Shown piece after piece: positions 1 to 8,285 of a DNA stretch of 64,000 nucleotides (its first letter is position 1; each line of letters begins with the position of its first letter). This DNA comes from Marilutibacter spongiae (GTDB taxonomy: Bacteria > Pseudomonadota > Gammaproteobacteria > Xanthomonadales > Xanthomonadaceae). The notes under the pieces were generated by a model. It had not been told where the DNA came from, did no database searches, and saw nothing but the letters and a program-made list of their open reading frames with translations. A program made the translations under genes and the position numbers. The DNA lies in the NCBI RefSeq assembly GCF_014145325.1, contig NZ_JACHTF010000002.1, positions 248,001 to 312,000 of the forward strand. The letters are read 5' to 3'.

Positions 1-699
1 CCCAGCATGGGCGCGACGGGCTTCGGCTACGAACTCGCGCAACGTTTCGGCCATGCGGTCCTGCCGACACGGGCCGGCCTGGTGCCGCTCACCCTCAGCG
101 GCAAGCACCTGGACCGCATGGAGGGCCTCAGCGGGGTCGCGCTCCCGGTCACCGCGAGCTGCAACGGACAGGCCTTCAGCAACGCCATGCTGGTGACACA
201 CCGCGGCGTCAGCGGCCCGTCCATCCTGCAGGTGTCCTCGTACTGGCAGCCCGGCGATGCCCTGCACCTGGACCTGCTGCCCGGGCGCGACGCGCTGGAC
301 TGGCTGCAGGCGCAGCAGCGCGAGCGCCCGGCGGCGGAGCTCAAGACGGTGCTCGCGGAAGTGATGCCCAAGCGCTTCGCCCAGCGCCTGTGCGAGGTCT
401 GGCTGCCGGGGGCCGCCACGCCCCGGCCACTGCGCCAGTACAACCTGCCGCAACTGCGCGCGATCGCCTCGGTGCTCGCGCAGTGGCCGCTGGTGGCCAG
501 CGGGACGGAGGGCTATCGCACCGCCGAGGTCACCCTGGGCGGCGTCGACACCGACGGCCTGTCATCGAGCACGATGGCCTCGCGCCACGTCCCGGGCCTG
601 TACTTCATCGGCGAGGTCGTCGATGTCACCGGCTGGCTCGGCGGCTACAACTTCCAGTGGGCATGGGCCTCCGGGCACGCCGCCGGCCTGGCCGTGTGA
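1..699 (+). CDS. HI0933-family flavoprotein, C-terminal part
   Basis: This is the C-terminal 232 residues of an NAD(P)/FAD-dependent oxidoreductase of the HI0933/BaiN family. The reading frame is open to the first base of the window (codons for Pro-Ser precede the first Met), and the sequence begins inside the family's conserved PxxGATGFGYELA segment, so the N-terminal FAD-binding part lies upstream. The family's C-terminal signature is present: GGV near residue 180, then GLYFIGEVVDVTGWLGGYN and an AxASG helix that contacts FAD. Family members are cytosolic flavoproteins and most have no assigned reaction. A second, more distant member lies at 3387-4640. The family call is firm; the substrate is unknown. 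Confidence 0.9.
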   Translation, partial: PSMGATGFGYELAQRFGHAVLPTRAGLVPLTLSGKHLDRMEGLSGVALPVTASCNGQAFSNAMLVTHRGVSGPSILQVSSYWQPGDALHLDLLPGRDALDWLQAQQRERPAAELKTVLAEVMPKRFAQRLCEVWLPGAATPRPLRQYNLPQLRAIASVLAQWPLVASGTEGYRTAEVTLGGVDTDGLSSSTMASRHVPGLYFIGEVVDVTGWLGGYNFQWAWASGHAAGLAV

Positions 700-733
700 G
701 TGCCCGGTGGGGTGGTCTCAGGGCCGTAGGGCC

Positions 734-823
734 GTAGGGTGGGTAGAGCCGAAGGCGAAACCCACTGTTGCGCAGTCGCACGCACGATGCGCGATGGGTT
801 TTGCTTCGCGCTACCCATCCTAC
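734..823 (+). repeat. Compound hairpin repeat R1, copy 1
   Basis: This 90-bp element begins GTAGGGTGGGTAG and ends CTACCCATCCTAC. These 13-base arms are complementary apart from one G-T pair. Inside, the left half folds on itself (GGTGGGT with ACCCACY around GCCGAAGGC) and so does the right half (GATGGGT with ACCCATC), so the whole can form one long stem or two side-by-side hairpins. It lies 34 bp past the stop of the flavoprotein gene. The structure resembles REP/BIME-type elements; no REP-associated transposase gene is in this window. Confidence 0.85.
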
Positions 824-846
824 GACCCGGCCTCTCATCGCGCTTC

Positions 847-934
847 GTAGGGTGGGTAGAGCCGAAGGCGAAACCCACCGTGGGCGCGCCCGTACGCATG
901 ACGAACGATGGGTGTTGCTTCGCGCTACCCATGC
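847..934 (+). repeat. Compound hairpin repeat R1, copy 2 (diverged)
   Basis: The left half is intact, but the centre and right end have drifted (it ends CTACCCATGCCA). It is joined to copy 1 by a 23-bp linker (824-846) that also joins R1 copies in the second cluster near 23.4 kb, so the linker has been copied along with the elements. Confidence 0.8.
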
Positions 935-945
935 CAGGTTGCGGG

Positions 946-1043
946 ATCGGAAGGCAAGACCAAGGTCAAAGGCTTCCGCCCTATGGGCGGGTTCCTTTTG
1001 TCTTGTCAAAAGGAACCAAAACCGCGGGCTCCATCGGCCGCCG
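946..1043 (+). repeat. Repeat R2 with 11-bp stem hairpin, copy A
   Basis: This is a different repeat of about 100 bp containing a perfect hairpin at 990-1017 (arms GGTTCCTTTTG and CAAAAGGAACC, 6-nt loop). It is followed by a conserved tail GCGGGCTCCATCGGCCGCC. A second copy lies in inverted orientation at 23176-23276. The hairpin lacks a 3-prime T-run, so it is not a classical terminator. Downstream, at 1078-1099, there is a short AAGGTC triplication. Confidence 0.8.
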
Positions 1044-1112
1044 CCACGGCCTGCGGTGCGCGGCGGCCTCAAAGTCGCGAAGGTCAAGGTCAAGGTCAAC
1101 GGCAACAGGGCC

Positions 1113-1251
1113 GTAGGGTGGGTAGAGCCGAAGGCGAAACCCACCGTTGCGCAGTCGCACGCACGATACGCGATGGGTTTTGCTTCGCGCTACCCATCCT
1201 ACGACGCTGCTCCTCGGCCGCAGCGGCACGGCCTGCGGCACTCTCCCCCAG
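1113..1251 (+). repeat. Tandem unit 1: R1 copy 3 plus linker
   Basis: R1 copy 3 (1113-1202) is followed by a GC-rich linker ending in CTCTCCCCCAG. The whole unit is repeated directly with a period of 143 bp (next unit 1256-1394). The near identity of the units points to a recent tandem duplication. Confidence 0.85.
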
Positions 1252-1255
1252 GGCC

Positions 1256-1394
1256 GTAGGGTGGGTAGAGCCGAAGGCGAAACCCACCGTTGCGCAGCCG
1301 CACGCACGATGCGCGATGGGTTTTGCTTCGCGCTACCCATCCTACGACCCTGCTCCTCGGCCGCAGCGGCACGGCCTGCGGCACTCTCCCCCAG
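1256..1394 (+). repeat. Tandem unit 2: R1 copy 4 plus linker
   Basis: R1 copy 4 (1256-1345) and the same linker as unit 1 form the second half of the 143-bp tandem duplication. Together with the elements before it, it fills the gene-free stretch 700-1408; I see no credible coding region there, and the short reading frames are translations of the repeats. Confidence 0.85.
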
Positions 1395-1408
1395 TGGGGA
1401 GATAAACC

Positions 1409-1561
1409 TCAAAATGGCCGTGGCATCCCCAGCAGCGGCGCCAGCAGCCAGTACGCGGCCAACAGCACCAGTGCCCACATCACCAGCTTGAGCGCGACGC
1501 CCGCGAGCTTGAAGGCGAGGTAAAGGCCGACGACCAGCAGCGCGATGGCCAGCCAGCTCAT
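1409..1561 (-). CDS. Small membrane protein, 50 aa
   Basis: This 50-residue, very hydrophobic protein starts MSWLAIALLVVGLYLAF and has two closely spaced membrane segments. I chose the ATG at 1561 rather than an upstream start because the extra N-terminal residues would be an Arg-rich translation of the preceding gene's end. The start lies 16 bp after the stop of the serine hydrolase, so the two are probably cotranscribed. No family is recognised with confidence; similar tiny inner-membrane proteins are common in xanthomonads. Confidence 0.6.
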   Translation of the reverse strand: MSWLAIALLVVGLYLAFKLAGVALKLVMWALVLLAAYWLLAPLLGMPRPF

Positions 1562-1577
1562 GACCGGGCTCCGTCGT

Positions 1578-3257
1578 TCATTCGTCCTGCTCCTGCGTGT
1601 CGTCCTGCGCGGCAAGCCGCAGGTGGTGGAAATCGAAGCTGAAATCGGTCTTCGGCGAGATCGCCTCCATGCGCATGCCGGTGACCTTGCCGTCGACGTC
1701 GAGGCTGAAGTTGACGAAGGCGTCGGCGTTCAGCCAGCGCTGGTCCCAGCGCACGATGAAGGTGTCGTGCTGCCAGTGCGACAAGGTGCCCACCAGCGCG
1801 GGCGTGTGGCCGAAGCGCAGCGCCAGGCCGTCGCCACGCGGCTCGACGAAGACATCGCCGTACCACGGATCGCGGTAAGCGCGGACATACCCGGACAGCG
1901 GCAGGGACGGCCGCGAGCGCGCGTCGCGCGCCGCCAGGTGCGCCTGCCAGTCCTCGTCCGATTTCTCCTGCGCCTTGTCGACGGCCGCCTTGTAGGCCGC
2001 GTTCCAGTCGGTCGCGGGCAGCTCCAGCATCAGGTCCAACGCACGCAGGGTGACCGCGTGGAAGGCCGCACCGACCTCGGCATTGGTCAGGACCACCACG
2101 CCCAGGCCCCGGTCCGGGACCAGGGTCAGGCGCGAGACCATGCCCGGCCAGCCGCCGGTGTGCCAGACCAGCTTCTCGCCGCGGTAATCGGTCAGGTTCC
2201 AGGCTTCGCCGTATCCGGCGAAGTCCGGCGTCATCGGGGCCAGCTCGGGCACTGGCGGCTTGCGCACCGGGATCGGCGTCAGCACCGTCCACATCTCCTG
2301 CTGGCGCTTCTCGCTGAAGAGCACGTGTTCCTTGCCCGCGGCGTCGCGATAGCGCCCGCCTGCCAGTTGCATGGCCATCCAGCGGGTCATGTCGTGCACG
2401 CTGGAGTAGATGCCGCCCGCGCCCGAGACGTTGTGCCAGGACAGCCGCGGCGCTGGCTCGAGGTCCTTGAAGTCCGCCTTGGCGTAACCGGTGGCGACGT
2501 TGTCGCCCGGCCGAAGCGTGTCGCTGTTGAAGCGCGTGTCGGACATCCCCAGCGGATCGAAGATGCGTTGTTGCAGGAAGTCCGCGTAGGACTGCCCGCT
2601 TGCGGCCTCCACGACCAGCTGGGCGACGCCGAACAGGATGTTGTCGTAGGCGTACTGGGCGCGGAACCCGCCCTCGATCGGCACGTCGCGAAGCCGGCGC
2701 GCGACCTCTTCGGTCGTGTAGCCGGTGGTCGGCCAGTACAGCAGGTCGCCGGCGCCCAGGGCCAGGCCGCTGCGATGCGCGAGCAGGTCGCGGATGCGCA
2801 TCTCGCGGGTGATGTAGGGATCGGACATGCGGAACCAGGGCAGGTGGTCGATGACCCGGTCGCCCATGTCGAGCTTGCCCTCGTCGGCGAGGATGGACAG
2901 CGAGGCGGCCGTGAAGGCCTTGGTGTTGGAGGCGATCGCGAACAGGGAGCGCGGCTCGACCGGCGCCTCGGGCGACAGCGAGCGCAGGCCGTAGCCACGC
3001 TCCATCACCACCTCGCCATCCTCGACGATCGCCACCGCGATGCCCGGGACGTCGAAGGTCTCGCGCACGCGCTCGACATACGCATCGAAGCCGGCCAGGC
3101 GCGCGGCGGCGGCGTCCTGGCGCGGCGTGTCCGCGGCCGCGGCCGCGTCCTGCGCGAGCGCCGGTGTCGCGAACAGCATCGCCGATGCCAGCGCCAGTCC
3201 GCGCCACGCCCTGCCCCGGCCCATGCGCCCCGGCCCGCGGCCGTCGCGCCCCATCAT
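1578..3257 (-). CDS. Serine hydrolase, class C beta-lactamase fold, with DUF3471
   Basis: This 559-residue secreted serine hydrolase has the PBP4*/class C beta-lactamase fold. After an Arg-rich N-terminus and a signal peptide ending near ATPALA, the catalytic motifs appear in order: S110-N-T-K113 (SxxK), Y204-D-N206 (YxN) and H366-T-G-G (the KTG equivalent). The last 140 or so residues look like the DUF3471 domain found after this fold in many esterases and peptidases. The substrate could be an ester, amide or D-amino peptide; true beta-lactamase activity is not implied. Two adjacent ATGs (3257 and 3254) and one at 3224 are all possible starts. The small membrane gene follows. Confidence 0.87.
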   Translation of the reverse strand: MMGRDGRGPGRMGRGRAWRGLALASAMLFATPALAQDAAAAADTPRQDAAAARLAGFDAYVERVRETFDVPGIAVAIVEDGEVVMERGYGLRSLSPEAPVEPRSLFAIASNTKAFTAASLSILADEGKLDMGDRVIDHLPWFRMSDPYITREMRIRDLLAHRSGLALGAGDLLYWPTTGYTTEEVARRLRDVPIEGGFRAQYAYDNILFGVAQLVVEAASGQSYADFLQQRIFDPLGMSDTRFNSDTLRPGDNVATGYAKADFKDLEPAPRLSWHNVSGAGGIYSSVHDMTRWMAMQLAGGRYRDAAGKEHVLFSEKRQQEMWTVLTPIPVRKPPVPELAPMTPDFAGYGEAWNLTDYRGEKLVWHTGGWPGMVSRLTLVPDRGLGVVVLTNAEVGAAFHAVTLRALDLMLELPATDWNAAYKAAVDKAQEKSDEDWQAHLAARDARSRPSLPLSGYVRAYRDPWYGDVFVEPRGDGLALRFGHTPALVGTLSHWQHDTFIVRWDQRWLNADAFVNFSLDVDGKVTGMRMEAISPKTDFSFDFHHLRLAAQDDTQEQDE

Positions 3258-3386
3258 CGCCGGCCGCACCGGCGACGTCCCCGGATCACTGCACACGTAT
3301 CGCATTCCCCCATGAGTGGTTGGGCGACGATACAACACGCGGCGATGCAGGGGGCATACTGGCGCCCCCCGGATCCACGCGCCCCG

Positions 3387-4640
3387 ATGCCATCCAGCGA
3401 CATCCACGCTCCGTCCCTGCCCGGCATTGCCGTTGTCGGCGGTGGCCCCGCCGGCCTGATGGCCGCCGAGGCCGCGCGTGCCGCCGGCATCGAAGTCGAC
3501 CTGTACGAGGGCAAGGGCTCGGTCGGCCGCAAGTTCCTGATCGCCGGCAAGGGCGGGCTCAACCTGACGCACGGCGAAGCGCGGCCGGCATTCGATGCCC
3601 GCTACCGCGAACGCGCGCCCCAGGTCGGACGCTGGCTGGACGACTTCGATGCCGACGCCCTGCGCGCCTGGGCCGGCGGCTTCGGCATCGACACCTACGT
3701 CGGCTCTTCCGGCCGCGTGTTCCCGCGCGACCGCAAGGCCGCGCCCCTGTTGCGCGCCTGGGTACGCCGCCTGCGCGAACAGGGCGTGCGCTTCCACGTG
3801 CAGCACCGATGGACCGGCTGGGACGACGACGGCGCATTGTGCTTCGAGACGCCCGAGGGGGCGTTGCGGCGGCACGCGCGGGCGACGATCCTCGCGCTCG
3901 GAGGGGCAAGCTGGCCGCAGTTGGGCTCGGATGGCGCGTGGACCGACACCCTCCGCGAGGCCGGCCTGGACGTGCGACCACTCGAGGCGAGCAATTGCGG
4001 CTTCGACATCGGCTGGAGCGAGCACTTCCGCGAACGCCACGCCGGTGCGCCGATCAAACCCGTCGTCGGCGCCTGGCGCGACGCGGGCGGCGGGAAACAC
4101 AGCCTCCAGGGCGAATGCGTGGCGACCGCGACCGGCATCGAGGGCAGCCTGGTCTACGCTCTTTCGGCCCCCTTGCGCGATGCGATCCGGCGCGACGGCA
4201 GCGCCCGCCTCTGGCTGGACCTGGCCCCGGGACGCGCTGCGGAACGGCTCGCGTCCGAACTCGCGCGGCCGCGCGGCAAGCGAAGCCGCAGCGAGCACCT
4301 GCGGCGCCAGGCCGGGCTGTCGGGGGTCAAGGCCGCGCTGCTGCACGAATGCCTGCCCGCCGCGACCCTGGACGATCCGGGCGCGCTTGCGGCGGCCATC
4401 AAGCGGCTGCCGCTCGAACTGCGCGCGACGCGCCCCGTCGCCGAGGCCATCAGCACCGCCGGCGGGGTGGCCCTCGAGGCGCTGGACGCGCGCCTGATGG
4501 CACGGGCGCGCCCCGGCGTGTTCCTGGCCGGCGAGATGCTGGACTGGGAAGCGCCCACCGGCGGCTACCTGCTCCAGGCTTGCTTCGCCAGCGGCCTGCG
4601 TGCGGGGCGCGGCGCCGTGGCCTGGCTGGGCGAGGGCTGA
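3387..4640 (+). CDS. TIGR03862-type flavoprotein (HI0933 superfamily)
   Basis: This 417-residue NAD(P)/FAD-dependent oxidoreductase carries the dinucleotide-binding motif VVGGGPAGLMAAEAA near residues 13-27, followed by the HI0933-superfamily signature GRKFLIAGKGGLNLTH. The C-terminus has the FAD-contacting FLAGEMLDWEAPTGGYLLQ segment. It matches the TIGR03862 branch rather than the branch at 1-699. The ATG at 3387 lies 26 nt downstream of a CATACT -10-like box. It is transcribed divergently from the serine hydrolase, from a 129-bp spacer. Enzymatic role unknown. Confidence 0.88.
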   Translation: MPSSDIHAPSLPGIAVVGGGPAGLMAAEAARAAGIEVDLYEGKGSVGRKFLIAGKGGLNLTHGEARPAFDARYRERAPQVGRWLDDFDADALRAWAGGFGIDTYVGSSGRVFPRDRKAAPLLRAWVRRLREQGVRFHVQHRWTGWDDDGALCFETPEGALRRHARATILALGGASWPQLGSDGAWTDTLREAGLDVRPLEASNCGFDIGWSEHFRERHAGAPIKPVVGAWRDAGGGKHSLQGECVATATGIEGSLVYALSAPLRDAIRRDGSARLWLDLAPGRAAERLASELARPRGKRSRSEHLRRQAGLSGVKAALLHECLPAATLDDPGALAAAIKRLPLELRATRPVAEAISTAGGVALEALDARLMARARPGVFLAGEMLDWEAPTGGYLLQACFASGLRAGRGAVAWLGEG

Positions 4641-4707
4641 ACCCGATCCCCGGCCGCCGCCCGACGCGCCGTTCGTCGGATCCCGCGGACGATATTCTAC
4701 CGATCGG

Positions 4708-4735
4708 TTGACTTTCCTGCGGGGCGCGCTATCTT
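4708..4735 (+). promoter_or_regulatory. Promoter of the arsR-SRPBCC operon
   Basis: TTGACT (4708-4713) and TATCTT (4730-4735) are spaced by 16 bp, close to a sigma-70 promoter. The -10 box ends only 7 nt before the ATG at 4743, so transcription would start at or beside the start codon and the mRNA would be leaderless. Confidence 0.6.
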
Positions 4736-4751
4736 CAACCTCATGGTTGAA
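4734..4751 (+). promoter_or_regulatory. ArsR autorepressor operator
   Basis: TTCAACC-TCAT-GGTTGAA is a perfect 7-bp inverted repeat with a 4-bp centre. It overlaps the end of the -10 box and the start codon of the arsR gene. ArsR/SmtB dimers bind such dyads, so binding here would block transcription of its own operon. Confidence 0.7.
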
Positions 4752-5126
4752 TTTAATCCCCGATCGCTGGACGCGCTTTTCCACGCCCTGTCGGACCCGA
4801 CCCGGCGCGCGATGCTCCAGACCCTCTCGACCCGTTCGCACAAGGTGGGCGAGCTCGCCGCGCCGTTCGACATGTCGCTCGCCGCGGCCTCCAAGCACAT
4901 CAAGGTGCTCGAACAGGCCGGCCTCGTCCGCCGCGAAGTGCGCGGCCGCACCCATACCTGCCATCTCGAGGCCCTGCCCCTGCATGCCGGCCTGGCATGG
5001 CTCCGCCACTACGAACGCTTCTGGCGCGACCGCCTGGATGCGCTCGAAGCCCTGCTCCGGTCCAGCGACGCCACCGCCGCCGCGACACCGGACATCCCCG
5101 CCCCCACCCGCAAGGAGACACCCTGA
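4743..5126 (+). CDS. ArsR-family transcriptional regulator
   Basis: This 127-residue winged-helix repressor has the ArsR hallmarks: LSDPTRRAMLQTL near residue 17 and the recognition helix MSLAAASKHIKVLEQAGLV (about 44-62). It lacks the ELCVCDL metal site and other obvious Cys pairs, so it is probably not a metal sensor. It belongs to the group paired with SRPBCC (AHSA1) genes. The stop overlaps the next start (TGATG), with an AAGGAG ribosome site at 5112-5117 for the partner, so the two are translationally coupled. Its own promoter contains a perfect dyad (4734-4751), which suggests autoregulation. Confidence 0.9.
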   Translation: MVEFNPRSLDALFHALSDPTRRAMLQTLSTRSHKVGELAAPFDMSLAAASKHIKVLEQAGLVRREVRGRTHTCHLEALPLHAGLAWLRHYERFWRDRLDALEALLRSSDATAAATPDIPAPTRKETP

Positions 5127-5686
5127 TGGACAACGATGCGCATGGCACCCTGCTCGCCGACGATGCGGTCCGCTTGCAACGCCTGCTGCCCGGCCCGATC
5201 GAACGGGTCTGGCGTTACCTCACCGAACCCGCGCTGCGCCGGCAGTGGCTGGCCGACGGCGCCTTCCCCGGCGACGAGGGCGCGGGCTTCGAATTGACCT
5301 TCCGCAACAATTCGCTGACCGGTGCCGACGACCCGCCCCCGGCGCGCTACGCCGACATGGCCGAGCTGGCCCACACCCGTGGCCATCTGCGGGCCTGCTC
5401 GCCGCCGCACCGGCTGGTCATCACCTGGGACGAGGATGCCGAGGGCAACGGCTCGGAGGTGAGCTTCGACCTCGAACCCGACGGCGACGAGGTGCTGCTG
5501 ACGCTCACCCACCAGCGCTTGCCGCGCCGGAGTGCCCTGGTCAGCGTCTCCAGCGGCTGGCACGCGCACCTGGCCGTGTTGCACGCCCGGCTGATGGACA
5601 CCGATCCGCCGCCGTTCTGGCAGACCTTCTCCCGCCTGGAGCAGGACTACGAGCAGCGCATCCCCACCGCGCCGCCGAGCGCCTGA
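5126..5686 (+). CDS. SRPBCC (AHSA1-like) domain protein
   Basis: This 186-residue protein of the START/Bet v1-like fold is read from the ATG at 5126, which overlaps the arsR stop. Typical AHSA1 features are the early PGPIERVWRYLTEPALRRQWL segment (pocket-entrance helix) and alternating strands such as RLVITWDED and EVSFDLEPD. These proteins bind hydrophobic ligands; coupled to an ArsR repressor they are usually inferred to belong to a small-molecule stress response. The ligand here is unknown. Confidence 0.87.
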   Translation: MDNDAHGTLLADDAVRLQRLLPGPIERVWRYLTEPALRRQWLADGAFPGDEGAGFELTFRNNSLTGADDPPPARYADMAELAHTRGHLRACSPPHRLVITWDEDAEGNGSEVSFDLEPDGDEVLLTLTHQRLPRRSALVSVSSGWHAHLAVLHARLMDTDPPPFWQTFSRLEQDYEQRIPTAPPSA

Positions 5687-5765
5687 AGGACCGCCCGGTA
5701 CGTGGCCCGCATCGCCGCCGCGGCGGCGATGCGATACTGGGCGCCCCGCCGCCAAGACCCGACCG

Positions 5766-6197
5766 ATGCCGCGCCTGATCGTCCTCTGCGCCTGCCTGCT
5801 GCTCGCCGCCTGCCATGACCCCGGCCCGCCTCCGGGGCGCCAGGTCGCCGCGCTCGAGCGCATCGAACTGCAGGCGGGCGACGGCGCCCTCGCCAGGCCC
5901 GGCATGGAGGTCACGGTGCACTACACCGGCTGGAACTACGACGAGCGCCGGCCCGGCCTGCGCGGCGAGAAGTTCGACAGCTCGCGCGACCGCGGCGAAC
6001 CCTTCACCTTCCTCCTCGGCGCCGGTCGCGTCATCCGCGGCTGGGACGAGGGCGTGGCCGGCATGCGCGTGGGCGGCAGGCGCGAGCTGCGCATCCCCGC
6101 GTCGCTGGCCTATGGCCGCAAGGGCGCCGGCGGCGTCATCCCGCCGGACGGCTCGCTCGTGTTCGAGGTCGAACTGCTCGACGCGAAGCCGCGCTGA
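5766..6197 (+). CDS. FKBP-type peptidyl-prolyl isomerase, lipoprotein
   Basis: This 143-residue peptidyl-prolyl cis-trans isomerase starts with a lipoprotein signal (LLAAC, Cys16 lipidated), so it should sit in the periplasm anchored to a membrane. The single FKBP domain follows, with VTVHYTGW, the FDSSRDRGEPFTF segment, VIRGWDEGVAGMRVGGRREL and IPASLAYG, which include the aromatic and aspartate residues that line the FKBP pocket. It is a minimal one-domain protein without the dimerisation domain of FkpA or Mip. It probably helps fold exported proteins. A GATACT -10-like box lies 27 nt upstream of the ATG. Confidence 0.92.
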   Translation: MPRLIVLCACLLLAACHDPGPPPGRQVAALERIELQAGDGALARPGMEVTVHYTGWNYDERRPGLRGEKFDSSRDRGEPFTFLLGAGRVIRGWDEGVAGMRVGGRRELRIPASLAYGRKGAGGVIPPDGSLVFEVELLDAKPR

Positions 6198-6222
6198 GCC
6201 TTCCGCGCGCCCTCGGTGGCGA

Positions 6223-6251
6223 CTTGAAAGTCGCGGCCGCACACCCATCTA
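6223..6251 (+). promoter_or_regulatory. Sigma-32 (heat-shock) promoter of htpG
   Basis: CTTGAAA (6223-6229), a 14-bp spacer, then CCCATCTA (6244-6251) closely fit the sigma-32 consensus CTTGAAA-N11-16-CCCCATNT. It lies 64 bp before the htpG start, which would give a 5-prime leader of about 58 nt. HtpG is a classical heat-shock gene, so the site fits its context. Confidence 0.8.
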
Positions 6252-6315
6252 GCGCCTGTATCCCGAACCCGGGGGCGAGCCCGTTGCCCGAACCCACGCA
6301 TACAGGAGCCATGGC

Positions 6316-8211
6316 ATGAGTGCCGAATCACACAAGGAAACGCTGGGATTCCAGACCGAGGTCAAGCAGCTGCTGCAGCTGATGATCCATTCGCTGTACT
6401 CCAACCAGGAGATCTTCCTGCGCGAACTGGTCTCCAACGCGTCCGACGCGATCGACCACCTGCGCTTCCAGGCGATCTCCGACCCCGGGCTGCTGGAAGG
6501 ACCGCACGAGCCGCGCATCCGCATCGACTTCGACAAGGACGCCGGCACGGTCACCGTCGAGGACAACGGCATCGGCATGGGGCGCGAGGAGGTGATCGCC
6601 AACCTCGGCACCATCGCACGCTCCGGGACCGCGGAACTGCTGCGCAGCATGTCGGGCGAACAGAAGAAGGACTCGCAGCTGATCGGCCAGTTCGGCGTCG
6701 GCTTCTATTCCTCCTTCATCGTCGCCGACCGCGTGGACGTGTTCACGCGACGCGCCGGGCGCCCGGCCGCCGAAGGCGTGCACTGGAGCTCGCGCGGCGA
6801 CGGCGAGTTCGACATCGCCACGATCGACAAGGCCGAACCGGGCACCCGGATCGTCCTGCACCTCAAGGACGACGCCAAGGACTTCGCCGACGGCTGGCGC
6901 CTGCGCGACATCGTCAAGCGCTACGCCGACCACATCGGCGCGCGGATCGAGATGCCGCGCACACCGCGCGAGGACGACGCCGGGGACACGCCCGCCTGGG
7001 AGGCGGTCAACGATGCCAGCGCCCTGTGGACCCGCCCGCGCAACGAGGTCGGCGACGAGGAATACCGCAGCTTCTACCAGCACGTGACCCATGATTTCCA
7101 GGACCCGCTGGCCTGGAGCCACAACAAGGTCGAGGGCAACCTCGAGTACACCTCCCTGCTCTACCTGCCGGCGCACGCGCCCTTCGACCTCTACCATCGC
7201 GACGGCAGCCACGGGCTGAAGCTGTACGTGCAGCGCGTCTTCATCACCGACAAGGCCGAGCAGTTCCTGCCGCGCTACCTGCGCTTCGTGCGCGGCGTGG
7301 TCGACTCCAGCGACCTGTCGCTGAACGTGTCGCGCGAGATCCTGCAGAACAACCCGATGATCGGCTCGATGAAGACCGCGCTGACCCGGCGCGTGCTCGA
7401 CATGCTCGACAGGCTCTCCGGCGATGCCGAGACGTACGCGACGTTCTGGGACCAGTTCGGCGAGGTGCTCAAGGAAGGCCCGGCGGAGGACTTCGGCAAC
7501 CGCGAGAAGATCGCCGCGCTGCTGCGCTTCGCCTCCACGCACGACGACAGCGGCAAGCCCAGCGTGGCGCTGGCCGACTACGTGGCGCGGATGAAGGAAG
7601 GCCAGGACAGGATCTACTACCTGGTCGGCGAGAGCCACACCCAGTTGCGCAACAGCCCGCACCTGGAGGTCTTCCGCAAGAAGAACATCGAGGTGCTGCT
7701 GCTCAGCGACCGCATCGACGAGTGGATGATGGGCTACCTGCACGAGTTCGACGGCAAGTCGTTCGTCGACGCCGGGCGTGGCGACCTCGACCTGGGCGCG
7801 CTGGACTCGGAGGCCGACAAGGCCGCGCAGGAAGAAGTCGCCAAGTCGCGGCAGGGCCTGGTCGACCGGCTCAAGGTCGCGTTGGGCGAGCAGGTCTCCG
7901 ACGTGCGGGTCTCGCACCGCCTGACCGACTCCCCGGCCGTGCTCGCGATCGGCGAGAACGACATCGGTGCGCAGATGCGCCAGATCCTCGAGGCCAGCGG
8001 CCAGGCCGTGCCCGACACGAAGCCGGTGTTCGAGTTCAACCCGGCGCACCCGCTGATCGACAAGCTGGACGGCGAGCCGGACGGCGAACGCTTCGATGCG
8101 CTGAGCCTGATCCTGTTCGACCAGGCCGCCCTGGCCGCCGGCCACGGCCTCAAGGACCCGGCCCGCTACGTCGGGCGCCTGAACAAGCTGCTGGTCGAGC
8201 TCGCCGGCTGA
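6316..8211 (+). CDS. htpG: Molecular chaperone HtpG (Hsp90)
   Basis: This 631-residue bacterial Hsp90 is full length. The N-terminal GHKL ATPase domain shows [17 protein letters not shown], the DNGIGM nucleotide loop and GQFGVGFYS lid region (first 200 residues). The middle domain includes the [13 protein letters not shown] segment with the ATP-gamma-phosphate Arg. The C-terminal dimerisation domain ends in [18 protein letters not shown]. It is a cytosolic ATP-dependent chaperone that works with DnaK on stress-damaged proteins. A sigma-32-type promoter lies upstream, so heat-shock control is likely. The ATG follows an AGGAG site near 6305. Confidence 0.97.
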   Translation: MSAESHKETLGFQTEVKQLLQLMIHSLYSNQEIFLRELVSNASDAIDHLRFQAISDPGLLEGPHEPRIRIDFDKDAGTVTVEDNGIGMGREEVIANLGTIARSGTAELLRSMSGEQKKDSQLIGQFGVGFYSSFIVADRVDVFTRRAGRPAAEGVHWSSRGDGEFDIATIDKAEPGTRIVLHLKDDAKDFADGWRLRDIVKRYADHIGARIEMPRTPREDDAGDTPAWEAVNDASALWTRPRNEVGDEEYRSFYQHVTHDFQDPLAWSHNKVEGNLEYTSLLYLPAHAPFDLYHRDGSHGLKLYVQRVFITDKAEQFLPRYLRFVRGVVDSSDLSLNVSREILQNNPMIGSMKTALTRRVLDMLDRLSGDAETYATFWDQFGEVLKEGPAEDFGNREKIAALLRFASTHDDSGKPSVALADYVARMKEGQDRIYYLVGESHTQLRNSPHLEVFRKKNIEVLLLSDRIDEWMMGYLHEFDGKSFVDAGRGDLDLGALDSEADKAAQEEVAKSRQGLVDRLKVALGEQVSDVRVSHRLTDSPAVLAIGENDIGAQMRQILEASGQAVPDTKPVFEFNPAHPLIDKLDGEPDGERFDALSLILFDQAALAAGHGLKDPARYVGRLNKLLVELAG

Positions 8212-8285
8212 TCGCGGCCGGGGCCAACGCCCCGCGCCCGCCAAGCGCGCCGCCGTCCATGCCGCGGCGGCCGCGTCTGGCCGCC

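Noticed and set aside
626-1478. Several overlapping reading frames of 60-170 codons
   Set aside because: All are translations of R1/R2 repeats, with repeated peptide units on both strands and no family match.
1578-3257. Serine hydrolase as a true beta-lactamase resistance gene
   Set aside because: Fold and SxxK/YxN are shared by many esterases and peptidases; the HTG replaces KTG and a DUF3471 domain is attached.
1545-3380. Long + strand frame opposite the serine hydrolase
   Set aside because: It is the mirror of a real gene in GC-rich DNA; low-complexity Arg/Ala/Gly, no motifs.
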